Shown here: positions 32,871-42,800 of the stretch, piece by piece
Position numbering within the stretch: the stretch's first letter is position 1
Layout: each line of letters starts with the position of its first letter
NCBI GenBank assembly: GCA_040830725.1
Contig: JBFOMG010000020.1
Location: 1 to 64,000 of the forward strand
From: JAWKWH01 sp040830725
Lineage (GTDB): Bacteria > Pseudomonadota > Alphaproteobacteria > Rhizobiales > Rhizobiaceae
Direction: 5' to 3'
DNA: 64,000 nucleotides
Notes under the pieces: model-generated
What the model was told of the DNA's origin: nothing
What the model saw: only the letters and a program-made list of their open reading frames with translations
The model's database searches: none
Translations under genes and position numbers: made by a program

Positions 32871-34849
32871 TCAGCTGGCTCCGGAACAGTTTTGATCTTG
32901 CGGCGCGCCGGTGCACCAACGCGCAAGCGCCGGTCGGCGAGCGACATTCCACCACCCAGCATCATCACCACCGCGCCCAGCCAGATGAATGTCACATAGG
33001 GTTTCCACCAAGCGCGCACGACGAGACCACCATCGTCCGTCGGATCACCGATTGAAACATAGACCTGGCTGAAGCCGAGCGTCTCGATGCCCGCCTCGGT
33101 GGTCGGCATCTGGCGGGCGGTGTACAACCGTTTTGCCGAGACGATCTCGGCGATCATCTCGCCCTCCGGTTGGGACAGCACGAACACGGCCTGGTCTTCG
33201 GAATAGTTCGGTCCGGCAGCGCGCTCGGTTCCCGTAAAGCGAAGCGAGTACCCGCCAACCGAAATGGTCTCACCTGGCTTCATTGTGACGATATGCTCGG
33301 TCTGAAACGCCGAGATCGAGACGATACCAATCAGCGTTACGCCCAGCCCCGCATGGGCCAGCGCCGTGCCGATCATGGAACGGGGCAAGCCGATCAGCCG
33401 GCGTAACATCACCGCGGGCGGCACCGACATTACGCCCGACTTCAGTGCCAGGTCGGTCGCAGCACCGAGGATCAGCCAAGCGCCAAGTCCGATACCAAGT
33501 GCCGGCAACACGCCGTCAAAACCCGCAACGATGAGGACAGCGGCGGCCACAGCAATCGCGCCGGCAAATGCCGCCATCAGCCGCTGCGATACAGCGCGAA
33601 TATCGCCGCGTTTCCAGGCCAGCAGAGGTCCGAACGGCACCACCGCCAGCAGTGGCAGGATAAGTGGGCCGAAGGTCATATTGAAAAACGGCGCACCGAC
33701 GGAAATCTTGTCACCGGTGACCGCTTCGACCAACAGCGGATAAAGTGTGCCGATAAGTACCGACGCAGTTGCGGTCGTCAGGAACAGATTGTTTAGCACC
33801 AAGGCGCCTTCCCGCGAAATGGGATGAAACAGGCCCCCTGTGGTCAGCGCATTGGCCCGGAATGCAAACAGCGCCAGCGAACCGCCGATAAAGATGACCA
33901 GTATTGCCAGGATAAACACACCGCGGCTCGGATCGGACGCAAAAGCATGCACCGATGTCAGCACGCCCGAACGGACGAGGAATGTGCCCAGGAGCGAGAG
34001 CGCAAAGGTCAGGATTGCCAACAGGATGGTCCAGACTTTCAGCGCCGAGCGCTTTTCCATCACGATTGCGGTGTGCAGCAGTGCAGTGCCGGCAAGCCAT
34101 GGCATGAAAGACGCATTCTCCACCGGGTCCCAAAACCAGAAACCGCCCCAGCCGAGTTCGTAGTAGGCCCAGTAAGATCCCATCGCTATTCCGCCGGTCA
34201 GGAATGCCCATGCGGCCAGGGTCCACGGACGAACCCAACGCGCCCACGCGGCATCGATGCGGCCTTCTATCAACGCCGCAATGGCAAAGGAAAAACACAC
34301 AGAAAACCCGACATAGCCGAGATAAAGCAATGGCGGATGGATGGCGAGGCCGATGTCCTGCAGAACAGGATTGAGGTCACGGCCTTCGACCGGTGCCGGA
34401 TCGAGGCGGGCAAACGGGTTTGACGTCACCAGAACGAAGGCCAGAAACGCCGCTCCTATCCAGCCCTGCACCGCCAGAACATTGGCTTTCAGCGTCGGCG
34501 GCAGATTTCGGCCAAACACCGCGACCAGCGCACCAAAAAAGGTCAGTATCGCCACCCAAAGCAGCATGGAGCCCTCGTGATTGCCCCATGTGCCGGTGAA
34601 CTTGTAGAGCAGCGGCTTTTTTGAATGGGAGTTTTGCCAGACATTGACGACGGAAAAATCGGATTGTGCATAGGCAACAGTCAACGCAACAAATGACAGT
34701 AAAGTGAGAGCAAAACCGGTGACCGCTACCGGGCCTCCGGTCTCCATCAAACGTGCATCGCCGGTCCGTGCACCCCATAGCGGCAGCACCGATTGCACCA
34801 ATGCCAGTGCAAAAGCCAAAACCAGTGCGTAATGGCCTGCCTCTACCAT
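32867..34849 (-). CDS. ccmF: Cytochrome c heme lyase subunit CcmF/CycK
   Basis: A 660-residue polytopic inner membrane protein that takes heme from holo-CcmE and attaches it to apocytochrome c. The tryptophan-rich WWD domain is at about residues 230-260 (GWGGFWFWDPVENASFMPW), with conserved periplasmic histidines near WGNHEGSM and FSREGALVLNN-like loops. About 15 hydrophobic segments are evident and the C-terminus is a basic tail. It lies 21 bp after ccmE and overlaps ccmH, in the conserved order. Confidence 0.95.
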   Translation of the reverse strand: MVEAGHYALVLAFALALVQSVLPLWGARTGDARLMETGGPVAVTGFALTLLSFVALTVAYAQSDFSVVNVWQNSHSKKPLLYKFTGTWGNHEGSMLLWVAILTFFGALVAVFGRNLPPTLKANVLAVQGWIGAAFLAFVLVTSNPFARLDPAPVEGRDLNPVLQDIGLAIHPPLLYLGYVGFSVCFSFAIAALIEGRIDAAWARWVRPWTLAAWAFLTGGIAMGSYWAYYELGWGGFWFWDPVENASFMPWLAGTALLHTAIVMEKRSALKVWTILLAILTFALSLLGTFLVRSGVLTSVHAFASDPSRGVFILAILVIFIGGSLALFAFRANALTTGGLFHPISREGALVLNNLFLTTATASVLIGTLYPLLVEAVTGDKISVGAPFFNMTFGPLILPLLAVVPFGPLLAWKRGDIRAVSQRLMAAFAGAIAVAAAVLIVAGFDGVLPALGIGLGAWLILGAATDLALKSGVMSVPPAVMLRRLIGLPRSMIGTALAHAGLGVTLIGIVSISAFQTEHIVTMKPGETISVGGYSLRFTGTERAAGPNYSEDQAVFVLSQPEGEMIAEIVSAKRLYTARQMPTTEAGIETLGFSQVYVSIGDPTDDGGLVVRAWWKPYVTFIWLGAVVMMLGGGMSLADRRLRVGAPARRKIKTVPEPAE

Positions 34850-34870
34850 GGCTGCCTTCCTGCGGCCGGT

Positions 34871-35308
34871 TTACTCATTGTGTTGCCAGACGCCTTTCTC
34901 TTTCAAGCTGTCAGCCACTTCCTTCGGCATGTAGTTTTCGTCATGCTTGGCCAAAACGGTATCGGCGCGAAAGGTGCCGTCATTGTCCATTGAACCTTCG
35001 GTTACCACGCCCTGCCCTTCGCGAAATAAATCGGGCAATTGGCCAATGTAGGCAACCTTGATGCTCGCTTCTCCGTCACCAACGGCAAAGCGTACTTCTG
35101 TGCCTTGGCCCCGTATAACCGATCCCGCTTCGACAAGACCGCCAAGGCGAATGCGCTCGCCGGCATCAATCTGAGCCGCCGCCAGTTCCCCGGGCATGTA
35201 GAAATAGGAAGTCTTTTGACCAAGCGCGACGAAGACCAGCGCCGCAGCGAGCCCCAGAAATGTCAGTCCACCGGCGATGACAGTCAGCCGTTTTTGTTTT
35301 CGCGTCAC
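34871..35308 (-). CDS. ccmE: Heme chaperone CcmE/CycJ
   Basis: A 145-residue periplasmic heme chaperone anchored by one N-terminal helix (residues 8-30). The OB-fold body contains FYMPGEL and RLGGLVEAGSV, and the heme-binding motif HDENY has its covalent histidine at residue 122 and the conserved tyrosine at 126. Length and motif are typical. It lies 3 bp after ccmI and 21 bp before ccmF. Confidence 0.95.
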   Translation of the reverse strand: MTRKQKRLTVIAGGLTFLGLAAALVFVALGQKTSYFYMPGELAAAQIDAGERIRLGGLVEAGSVIRGQGTEVRFAVGDGEASIKVAYIGQLPDLFREGQGVVTEGSMDNDGTFRADTVLAKHDENYMPKEVADSLKEKGVWQHNE

Positions 35309-35311
35309 GTC

Positions 35312-36448
35312 CTACTCCACTCGTACGATACCAAGGCCGGCAGCAAATTCGGTCAGCGACTGCACCAGTTCAGGCTTCTCCCGCAAGGCGGCCACCGCCT
35401 GGTTCAACGCTTCGCGCGCGTCATTATTTCTGCCAAGAACCACATAGGAGCGGATTAGCCGCCGCCAACCTTCTTCATCGTGCGGATTTTCTTCAAGTTT
35501 CGAAGCGAGGCCGGCAACCATCGATTCAATCATTGCGCTGCGATCTTCCGCTGTCATCTCCTCCGCCGCCGCGATATCCGCAGCGTCGGGTCCCGGCTGA
35601 CCAGAACCGTCCGCCTGTGCGGTGCGGTTCTCCACTGCTGATATTGCGCTTAATGCTGCCGGCCGCCATGGCGATTGTTCCGGTGCATCTGCAACAACGC
35701 TGCGCCAGAGCTCGATCGCCTCAGCATCCTGCCCCCGCTGCGCCTTGGCCATTGCCAGGAAAAAACGCGCCTTGGAATTGCGCGGTTCGATGTCCAAAGC
35801 CTGCTCGAACAATTCACTGGCTTCCAAGGTTATTACACCCTGGTTCAGTCCGAGCAGGGTCTCACCAAGCCCGGTGAGCCTTCTGGCGTTGTTCCCGCCA
35901 ATGCGAATGGCATTGCGATAGGCGTTTTCAGCTTCCGCATAGCGATTCACACGCACATAAATCGGCGCAATGACATCCCAGCCGCGGCTGTCTTCCGGAT
36001 TATCGGCGAGATGGCTTTCGGCCCTGGCGATAAGTTCGTCAATCGTGTTTTCGGCCGGATTTTTGTCCAGACGCGCCTGCAGAGGCTGAGCCGGCAGATC
36101 CGGCGATCCGGTGACCGAGTAAATCGCAACCGCAACAAGGGGAATCGACAAAATCGCGATGGAAGCCAGCCATTTGCCAGAGTTTCCACCCCCTGATCCC
36201 TCAGGGTTCTCGGCGTCTTTGGTTTGCAGAATTCGCCGGCCAATTTCAGCTCTCGCTTCGGCTGCTTCGGTGCCCCCAATCAAACCTCTGGCGTTGTCAG
36301 CGTCCACCTCGGCCAATTGATCGCGATAGACTTCAATGTCGAACGATTCCGAAGCCTCCGCTGTCGCCTTTGGTCTTGAGACAGGCAGCAACACGGCCAA
36401 ACAGGCAATGGCCGTCAAAATGATCGCGATGGTCCAGAAGGTCAGCAA
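35312..36448 (-). CDS. ccmI: Cytochrome c maturation apocytochrome chaperone CcmI/CycH
   Basis: A 378-residue inner membrane protein that delivers apocytochrome c to the heme lyase. It has two membrane helices (about 4-24 and 95-115) flanking a cytoplasmic loop with FDIEVYRDQLAEVDADNARG, the standard CcmI opening, then a periplasmic region of TPR units (for example AENAYRNAIRIGG, ASELFEQALDIEPRNSKARF and DEEGWRRLIRSYVVLGR). It starts the ccmI-ccmE-ccmF-ccmH run. Upstream are a small lipoprotein gene and feuQ on the same strand. Confidence 0.93.
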   Translation of the reverse strand: MLTFWTIAIILTAIACLAVLLPVSRPKATAEASESFDIEVYRDQLAEVDADNARGLIGGTEAAEARAEIGRRILQTKDAENPEGSGGGNSGKWLASIAILSIPLVAVAIYSVTGSPDLPAQPLQARLDKNPAENTIDELIARAESHLADNPEDSRGWDVIAPIYVRVNRYAEAENAYRNAIRIGGNNARRLTGLGETLLGLNQGVITLEASELFEQALDIEPRNSKARFFLAMAKAQRGQDAEAIELWRSVVADAPEQSPWRPAALSAISAVENRTAQADGSGQPGPDAADIAAAEEMTAEDRSAMIESMVAGLASKLEENPHDEEGWRRLIRSYVVLGRNNDAREALNQAVAALREKPELVQSLTEFAAGLGIVRVE

Positions 36449-36511
36449 TTGAAGTGACTCTCACACTCTTGAAATTCCAGCGCATGATCCGCCGCAACAG
36501 CGCTGAGTTCA

Positions 36512-36569
36512 TTGACTTAGGTTAACGCAGTCCAACTTCCCTGACTTAGGTCAACGGAGTCCAACTTCC
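36512..36569. repeat. 29-bp tandem duplication at the 3' end of the lipoprotein gene
   Basis: Two adjacent 29-bp units (36512-36540 and 36541-36569) match at 26 of 29 positions. Read on the minus strand, each codes GSWTxLT followed by a TAA stop, so the last seven codons and stop of the lipoprotein gene have been copied immediately downstream. The second copy lies after the first stop, is out of the gene's reading path, and has started to diverge. Confidence 0.8.
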
Positions 36570-36971
36570 GTCTGGGCTCCTGCAAGCGGTTCCCCGTACA
36601 GATTGCGATGCACCATCGCTGCTTACTGTGTGTCTGTATGGGCGGCAATCCTGCGACCCAACCCGATATGGCTGGGATGCGACAACCTCGCCGGTCAGGT
36701 CCCGGGAATCGCTTTTCCACGTCACCGGCTGCCCCGCTGGCGTATATTCCAGCGCCCGGTATTCGGCCTCCAATGCCAGCATGCGGTCGGAACGCCGAAC
36801 CGACTCTCCTTCCAACCGGCCGAACAATCCACCATCAAGCGCCGCGATAATGCTTGATTTTGTGGCCTGCACGACGTTTCCGTCAGTCACGGAGCGCACT
36901 GCCAACGAGCCGGATGAGGCACAGCTGGACAGCAGCACCGCAAATCCAATCAGACATATATTTCGCAGCAT
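36546..36971 (-). CDS. Lipoprotein of the RT0821/Lpp0805 surface antigen family
   Basis: A 141-residue putative outer membrane lipoprotein. The signal peptide ends in the lipobox LLSSC, so the mature protein would start with an acylated cysteine at residue 16. The C-terminal half (EYRALEYTPAGQPVTWKS, QDCRPYRHTV, GTACRSPDGSW) matches the RT0821/Lpp0805 family, small surface proteins of Alphaproteobacteria often called 16-kDa surface antigen, function unknown; two cysteines probably form a disulfide. The gene lies between feuQ and ccmI on the same strand. Its 3' end carries a 29-bp tandem duplication. Confidence 0.8.
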   Translation of the reverse strand: MLRNICLIGFAVLLSSCASSGSLAVRSVTDGNVVQATKSSIIAALDGGLFGRLEGESVRRSDRMLALEAEYRALEYTPAGQPVTWKSDSRDLTGEVVASQPYRVGSQDCRPYRHTVSSDGASQSVRGTACRSPDGSWTPLT

Positions 36972-37055
36972 GTTTTCTCCGCCGAATCCTATCCAAAGTC
37001 AGCTATCCGCGCCATATGACCGAAATTGGGCCAACCTGCATTTGCCAACGGGTTA

Positions 37056-38426
37056 TTATCTGCCACCCGGCAGATGCACAACTGCCCGCAATCCGCCAAG
37101 TCCCGATTGTTCAAGATTTAGTGAACCGCCATATTCGGCAGCCAGATCCGCAACAATCGCCAGACCCAATCCGGTGCCCGGTTTGGATTCATCCAGGCGC
37201 TTGCCGCGCTTTAGTGCGTCAGCGGCCTGGTCTGCGGGAATTCCAGGACCATCATCCTCGACAATCAGACTTATCATCGGCATTTCCGGGTGATCAAACT
37301 TGTCCACGGAGACCTCAACCTTTTGGCGGGCCCATTTGGCTGCGTTTTCCAAAAGATTGCCGGCAATCTCTTCAAAATCTTCCTTCTCGCCCGAAAATAC
37401 GGGATCTTCGATCAATATCTCCAGCGCGAATGCCTTGTCGGCATTGAGTTTGTCGAGGACGCGCACCAGGCGCTCCAGGGGAGCAGTAAGACTGGTCCGG
37501 TAAACAACAGTATCCCGTTGTGCGGCAATGCGGGCGCGCTGCAAGTAATGGTCAATCTGCTTGCGCATAGCGGATGCCTGATCGGCGATAATCGAACCCC
37601 GCTTCCCACCGGCGGATCTGCCTTCATTGGTGATGACCGCCAAAGGTGTTTTCAACGAATGGGCCAGGTTTCCGACCTGGGTGCGATAGCGCTCGACAAT
37701 TTTTCGGTTGTTGTCGATCAGTGCATTGGTTTCGGCTGCGAGCGGTTCGATTTCCGGTGGAAATGCGCCACCGAGTTTCTCTTCCCGGCCTTCGCGGATA
37801 TCCGCAAGCGCTGCGCTGATACGTCCGAGCGGGCGGAGACCGAACAGAATTGCACCGGCATTGATGATCACCATGGCGGCGCCAAACAACGCAAGATAAC
37901 CGTAAAGTCTGTTGCGAAATTCGGCGGTCTCGCTGGCAAGCCGGGTGAGATTGCCCATGACCCTGAACCGGGCAACCTCGTTGTCATCGCCCAGCAGCAA
38001 TTCGGTTTCGACCACTTTCAAGAGTTCACCTTCCAGCCCATCGGTTTCGTATGTGCGGCGGAACTCGATATCAAACGGCAATTCTGTTTCCGATGGCGCA
38101 GCGACATCACCGGTCATGGACGCCGAGCGCAATTGCCCGGAAATGTCACCGGAAATCGGAACCACTTCCCAGTACGACCCGGAATTTCGCTGAACAAAAC
38201 CGAGATCACCCAGATTGGGAGCGCCTTGAAGCTGGCCCGACTCAGATAGGCCCACTGCACCCAGAAGGGTGAACAAGTTGGCGTTGAGGATGTTGTCGAA
38301 GTCGCGCTGGGCACGGTTCTGATAGAGCGTGGAGATAACGGTAGCGATAGCGATCATCGCCACCACAGCCAATACGGTAGACAGCGTCACAACGCGGAAT
38401 GTGAGGGAACGCAAAGAAAACGTCAT
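37056..38426 (-). CDS. feuQ: Sensor histidine kinase, FeuQ-like
   Basis: A 456-residue PhoQ-like membrane kinase: helix 1 at about residues 10-32, a periplasmic sensor of about 140 residues with acidic patches, helix 2 near 175-195, HAMP, the histidine in GNLAHSLKTPLAVITNEG (near residue 255), and an HATPase_c domain with NLLENAAKWA, VEDDGPGIPA and GTGLGLAIVADLA. The FeuQ name rests on its partner regulator, the small exported protein upstream of the regulator, and the cycHJKL-type genes downstream, an order I recall for feuPQ in rhizobia. In Sinorhizobium, FeuPQ controls export of cyclic beta-glucan (ndvA). Confidence 0.8.
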   Translation of the reverse strand: MTFSLRSLTFRVVTLSTVLAVVAMIAIATVISTLYQNRAQRDFDNILNANLFTLLGAVGLSESGQLQGAPNLGDLGFVQRNSGSYWEVVPISGDISGQLRSASMTGDVAAPSETELPFDIEFRRTYETDGLEGELLKVVETELLLGDDNEVARFRVMGNLTRLASETAEFRNRLYGYLALFGAAMVIINAGAILFGLRPLGRISAALADIREGREEKLGGAFPPEIEPLAAETNALIDNNRKIVERYRTQVGNLAHSLKTPLAVITNEGRSAGGKRGSIIADQASAMRKQIDHYLQRARIAAQRDTVVYRTSLTAPLERLVRVLDKLNADKAFALEILIEDPVFSGEKEDFEEIAGNLLENAAKWARQKVEVSVDKFDHPEMPMISLIVEDDGPGIPADQAADALKRGKRLDESKPGTGLGLAIVADLAAEYGGSLNLEQSGLGGLRAVVHLPGGR

Positions 38427-38472
38427 GGGCTATCGCCTGCCGCAGAGCTCAACGGGAACCAGACCGGTTTTG

Positions 38473-39138
38473 TCAGTTTTCCGGCTCACGCAAACGGTAT
38501 CCCATACCGCGAACCGTCTCGATGAGATCGATGCCCATCTTTTTGCGGAGCCGGCCGACAAAGACTTCAATGGTGTTGGAATCCCGATCGAAATCCTGGT
38601 CGTACAGGTGCTCGACCAGTTCGGTTCGCGAAATCACCTCGCCGATGTGGTGCATCAGATAGGCGAGAAGCCGGAACTCATGGGAAGTCAGTTTGAGCGG
38701 TACGCCATTGATGTCGGCTTTTGACGATTTGGTGTCGACGCGTAACGGACCGCAAATCAATTCTGATGACGCATGTCCGGCTGCCCGCCTAATGAGCGCA
38801 CGAACACGGGCGAGCACTTCCTCGATGTGGAACGGTTTGGTGACATAATCGTCAGCGCCGGCATCGATCCCGGATACCTTGTCGCTCCAGCGGTCACGGG
38901 CCGTCAGTATCAAAACCGGCATGGACCGGCCGTCGCGGCGCCAACGCTCCAAAACGCTGATGCCGTCCATTTGCGGCAGGCCGATATCGAGTACAACAGC
39001 GTCGTAGGGTTCGGTGTCGCCAAGGAAGTGACCCTCTTCACCATCGAACGCCTTGTCGATTACATAACCTGCATCTTCCAGCGCTTCACAAAGCTGGCGA
39101 TTGAGTTCCTTGTCGTCTTCAACAACGAGTATGCGCAT
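38473..39138 (-). CDS. feuP: OmpR-family response regulator, FeuP-like
   Basis: A 221-residue PhoP-like regulator. The receiver has acidic residues EDD at 7-9, phosphoacceptor D51 (VLDIGLPQMDG) and the conserved lysine in YVTKPF. The winged helix is clear (LKLTSHEFRLLAYLMHHIGE, DSNTIEVFVGRLRKKMG, ETVRGMGYRLR). It is followed 46 bp later by its kinase and preceded by a small exported protein gene, together reproducing the feuN-feuP-feuQ arrangement. Iron-uptake and cyclic glucan roles are known for rhizobial homologues; which applies here is not visible. Confidence 0.82.
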   Translation of the reverse strand: MRILVVEDDKELNRQLCEALEDAGYVIDKAFDGEEGHFLGDTEPYDAVVLDIGLPQMDGISVLERWRRDGRSMPVLILTARDRWSDKVSGIDAGADDYVTKPFHIEEVLARVRALIRRAAGHASSELICGPLRVDTKSSKADINGVPLKLTSHEFRLLAYLMHHIGEVISRTELVEHLYDQDFDRDSNTIEVFVGRLRKKMGIDLIETVRGMGYRLREPEN

Positions 39139-39215
39139 GATGTGCCTCGCGTTTTCCGGTTGCCTGCTATCTTGACCGATTCACGTCAATTGGGAAACAG
39201 GCCAACGGGACGGCT

Positions 39216-39515
39216 CTATTGCGGAACGATGATCTCCTGCCGCCGCGGTCTCTGTCCATTCTTTCCGGGAATCAGAACAACGACGACGCAGACTTTTTTG
39301 CCACCGCGCGAAGCCGCTCTTGCCGCTGCCAGCGTGCCGCCGTTTTGCGCGGCAACCTGCTGGCCAATCGCGTAACAATCGCCGGCCACCAGCGTCACCG
39401 CTTGCGCCGACGACGGCTGGTTCGCCCTGGGAACCCCGGCCAGGGCGCCGGACACACTCAAACCGGCCGCCAGAGCGGCGGCCAGCAGTGTCTTTGTGGC
39501 GGTCTTCGTGTTCAT
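39216..39515 (-). CDS. Small exported protein, candidate FeuN modulator of FeuPQ
   Basis: A 99-residue protein with a signal peptide (residues 1-26, ending SGALA-GVPRA) and a short mature domain containing two cysteines (GDCYAIG and KKVCVVVVLIP) that could form a disulfide, ending in a basic segment. It lies 77 bp upstream of feuP on the same strand. In Sinorhizobium meliloti a small exported protein, FeuN, encoded just upstream of feuP, holds back FeuQ signalling; position, size and export fit that role. I cannot compare the sequences here, so the name is left open. Confidence 0.65.
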   Translation of the reverse strand: MNTKTATKTLLAAALAAGLSVSGALAGVPRANQPSSAQAVTLVAGDCYAIGQQVAAQNGGTLAAARAASRGGKKVCVVVVLIPGKNGQRPRRQEIIVPQ

Positions 39516-39558
39516 GACAGTTCTTTTAAGGCATTTTGGCTGAACACGAAATGAACGG

Positions 39559-39568
39559 TTTGGCCAAA
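39559..39568. promoter_or_regulatory. Palindrome in the short region upstream of the FeuN-like gene
   Basis: A perfect 10-bp palindrome TTTGGCCAAA lies in the 56 bp between the FeuN-like gene and the preceding holin-like gene. TTAACCA follows at 39572. It may be an operator, but a palindrome of this length can occur by chance. Confidence 0.25.
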
Positions 39569-39571
39569 TCG

Positions 39572-39778
39572 TTAACCAATTGAGTCACTGGCGGTCATGC
39601 GGCCGAAAATCGCCAACAATCCGGAAGCCGCAGTAATTGCCTGCAGCAGCGTCTCGGTCAAGGCGGCGTTGTCGATACCGCCGACGGGAACACCGGTCAG
39701 GCCGGCGGCGGCCGTCGCGATCGTTACAAGGGAGGCCCAGATCGTTTTCGACAGGTACCATGGCTTTGACTGCTTCAT
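39572..39778 (-). CDS. Small holin-like membrane protein at the end of the GTA cluster
   Basis: A 68-residue protein opening MKQSKPWYLSKTIWASLV, with two hydrophobic segments (about 14-32 and 45-60) separated by GGIDNAALTETLLQ. Proteins with the WYxSKTIW opening and this layout are common near lysis genes in prophages and are treated as holin-like. It starts 28 bp after the gp15 stop, on the same strand, so it probably belongs to the GTA transcript. Canonical RcGTA uses an endolysin/holin pair elsewhere on the chromosome, so its presence here is of interest. Function is inferred. Confidence 0.6.
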   Translation of the reverse strand: MKQSKPWYLSKTIWASLVTIATAAAGLTGVPVGGIDNAALTETLLQAITAASGLLAIFGRMTASDSIG

Positions 39779-39806
39779 TTAACTCTCCATTTCTTCTTCG
39801 TGAACA

Positions 39807-42800
39807 TCAGGTAGTGGATAAACGCGCAGCTGCGGGGATGCCCTCTCCCACGGCGGCGCTGACCTGGCTGACTGTCAGGTCGAATTCGGAAGGTTCCGGA
39901 AAATCTTCTGCGATATCTGCAGCGGTGTAGGTCCATGAGGGCGTCGACAGGGACACTTCACGGACCAGCGCCCCGCCGGTGCGGAATATTTTGAGCTGAT
40001 AGGATTCGGATGCTTCTCCGAGCGGAATATCCGCCGCCAGCCAGTTATCGGCATCGATGCGCCCGCGCCGGACCCAGCCGATTTCGATATCGTCTGCCGG
40101 CGTTTTCGTGCTCCGCAGATGAACCGGTGACAGCGGCGTCAGCGACCGGATGCCGCCAACGCCCGACCATGAGGTGGTGGTTTCACTTTTGACCAGCAAC
40201 CCGGACGGAAATACCCGCCAGTTCAATGAGAGCCCGGTCTCGGATGCCAGCAAGCCCGCCGGCTGGATCGATTCATCAAGAATGACCACAAACGCACCGG
40301 TGGAACTACCGGCCAACGTGGCGTCATCGGTTCCCAGTTGACCGCGCAGCAATCCGCTCAGATGCCAGCTTCCGGCTGATATTTCTGCCGCGGTTTCAAA
40401 TTGCATGACTTCCCAGACGCCATTATCGGCCTGAACGGCAATTGCATTGGCGCCATTCAGCATCTGGGCGCGCGTGACGCTGGCAAACTCGCCGCTGATC
40501 ATCTTGACAGAAAGATCATTGGCATGGTCGATCCGGCCGGACGGCCCGGGCGCCAGCGCCGATTCCAGAACGCCAATTCTCGCCGACAGCGAAACCGTTG
40601 ACCGGGTGACAAATCCCGTGTCTTCCGGAGATACAGAGACGATCTGCGGCAGCCATGGCTCGGCCCATGCCGCAACTCGCAGCTGGTCATGCGGCTGAAC
40701 CGCGGTGCTGGTCATCGGCAGGTCCAAGAATACCGCAAGCGGGTTCACAACGGATTGTTCGGCCGGCGCTTCAACCGATGACGGTAGCGCTGCGTAATCC
40801 GGATGCGGCGGAAGCCGGACCAAACGGCGCGCTTCGACCTGCCGCGTCAAACCGTCGTCGATGGCCGTAACAAGAAATTCCCCCTCTCCGGTGTGTCGCG
40901 GTAATCGAACGATGCTTCCGGGCTGAATTGTCCGCGCGGAAGGAGGCAGGCGAAAGCCCACGGTTTCACGTTCGCTCCATTTGCGGCGCAGCCAATCGGC
41001 AGCCAGCGCCTTGCCGGCGCCCGCGGCCATCAAACCGGCAAACGCTATCGAGGTCTGGCGGATGCCGGTTCCCGGTTCGCCAGATGTTTTGCGCGCTGAT
41101 ACCGCCTGAAATTCCTGCATCGGATCGCGGAAGTGAAGCACCACCTCATTGGGAAATTCGTGATCGGGGAAACGGGTGCGTTCCACCACACCGCGCTCGT
41201 CATCGGAGATGAGATCATCGACGAACTGGCCAGCTTCAGGCGGCTGGTTCTGATTGAAAAGGACAAGACCGCTTGCTTCTTCGCGCGCGGCAAGCCCGAA
41301 CAAGTCCATCAGCGGTTCCAGCGCCGCACGGGCTGAATCGGGATCATCGGAAACGTATCCGCTAAGCGTGCCATCGACGGCGCTGACATCTGCGTCCGGC
41401 AAGCCGTGATCGGCCAGGATCGCATTGATCAGGTCTCCCAGATCAACCGATGAAAGCCGCCCGTTGAGCCAGTGGCCGGTTCGCCAGTTGTCACCATCGG
41501 CCCATGCGCCAGTTTGCAGCGGAAAGGCCGGAAACGGCCGTGCATCCCACGCCCACAGATAAATCCGCGACGGATCAACCATTCTACCGCCATAAACCGC
41601 GGAAACAGGATTGTTGGCTTCGATGAATGAAGGCTGATTTTCGTCCCAATATCCAAGATGCGCTTCAATGAAGCGGCGCTGCGCAAGATCACTGCGGCCA
41701 CCGCTTGAGAAATGCGGCGCAGCATTTTCGGATGATTTCGGATCGCCAAAGACGTTGGGCTGGTTGGGTCCCTTGTCGATCGCCGGGCAACCCAGTTCGG
41801 TCAGCCAAACCGGCTTTGAAGCCGGCGACCAGGCGGTGGATTGCGCCGCCTCAACGCCGCCTGGCCGGTCAAAATGTTGGTTCTCCCACCAGCCCTTCAG
41901 ATCTTTCAGCCGGAAAACCCAGGGCTTGGAATAGGCGCCATCGGTTATTGGTGTGCGCAGCCGCTGCTCGCGGTCACCATCGCTGGCGTAGTACCAGTCA
42001 TATCGTTCACCACCGGCGATCGCTGCACGCATGACGGCAAGATCGTACGGTCCGGTCGCACCGTCCGGATGTACGGCACCATAGTCGGCGTCGCGCCAGT
42101 CGGTCAGCGGCAGGTAGTTGTCGATCCCCACCGCTCCAATCGAAGGATCGGCCCACAATGGATCGAGATGGAAATAAACATCGCCGCTGCCGTCGGCTGG
42201 CTGATGTCCTGAATATTCTGTCCAGTCGGCGCCATAAGTCACGATGGTCGGCTGACCCAGGATCGCTTTGACCTCACCCGCCAGGCGCACGAGCTGTTCG
42301 ACAAACGGAAAGTCGTTTTTCTCATCGCGCAAGGTTGTCAGGCCGCACAATTCCGAGCCGATTAAAAATGCATCGACTCCACCGGCCGCCGCGGCCAGAT
42401 TGGCGTAGTGCAAGATCATGCGGCGGTAACCCCATTCGCCTGCCAGTCCTGAATAAGCGACCGTATTTGCCAGCTGCTGAAATCCGGAAGGTGCTGCATC
42501 TCCGCAAAATTCATCGACTTGCGTTCGGGCCAATGCGGTTTTGTCGGCCGATCCGGTTCGGCCGGGCGCCGGATCGGACGTAATCCTGCCGCGCCACGGA
42601 TAGGCCGCCTGCTCTGCTCCGCCATACGGATCCGGCAAGCCGTTGCCGTCCGGGATGTCCATCATCACAAACGGATAGAGCGTGACCTTGTAGCCGCGCG
42701 CTTTCAATTCGCTGATCGCTGCAACAACCGTTTGGTCTGAAGGCGTGCCACCATAGGCGGGCCCGCCATCGTGCCTGGAAACTTCCGTGGCTGTTGCTTC

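Noticed and set aside
37290..38249. 319-codon plus-strand frame inside feuQ
   Set aside because: Antisense to a complete histidine kinase; no family features.
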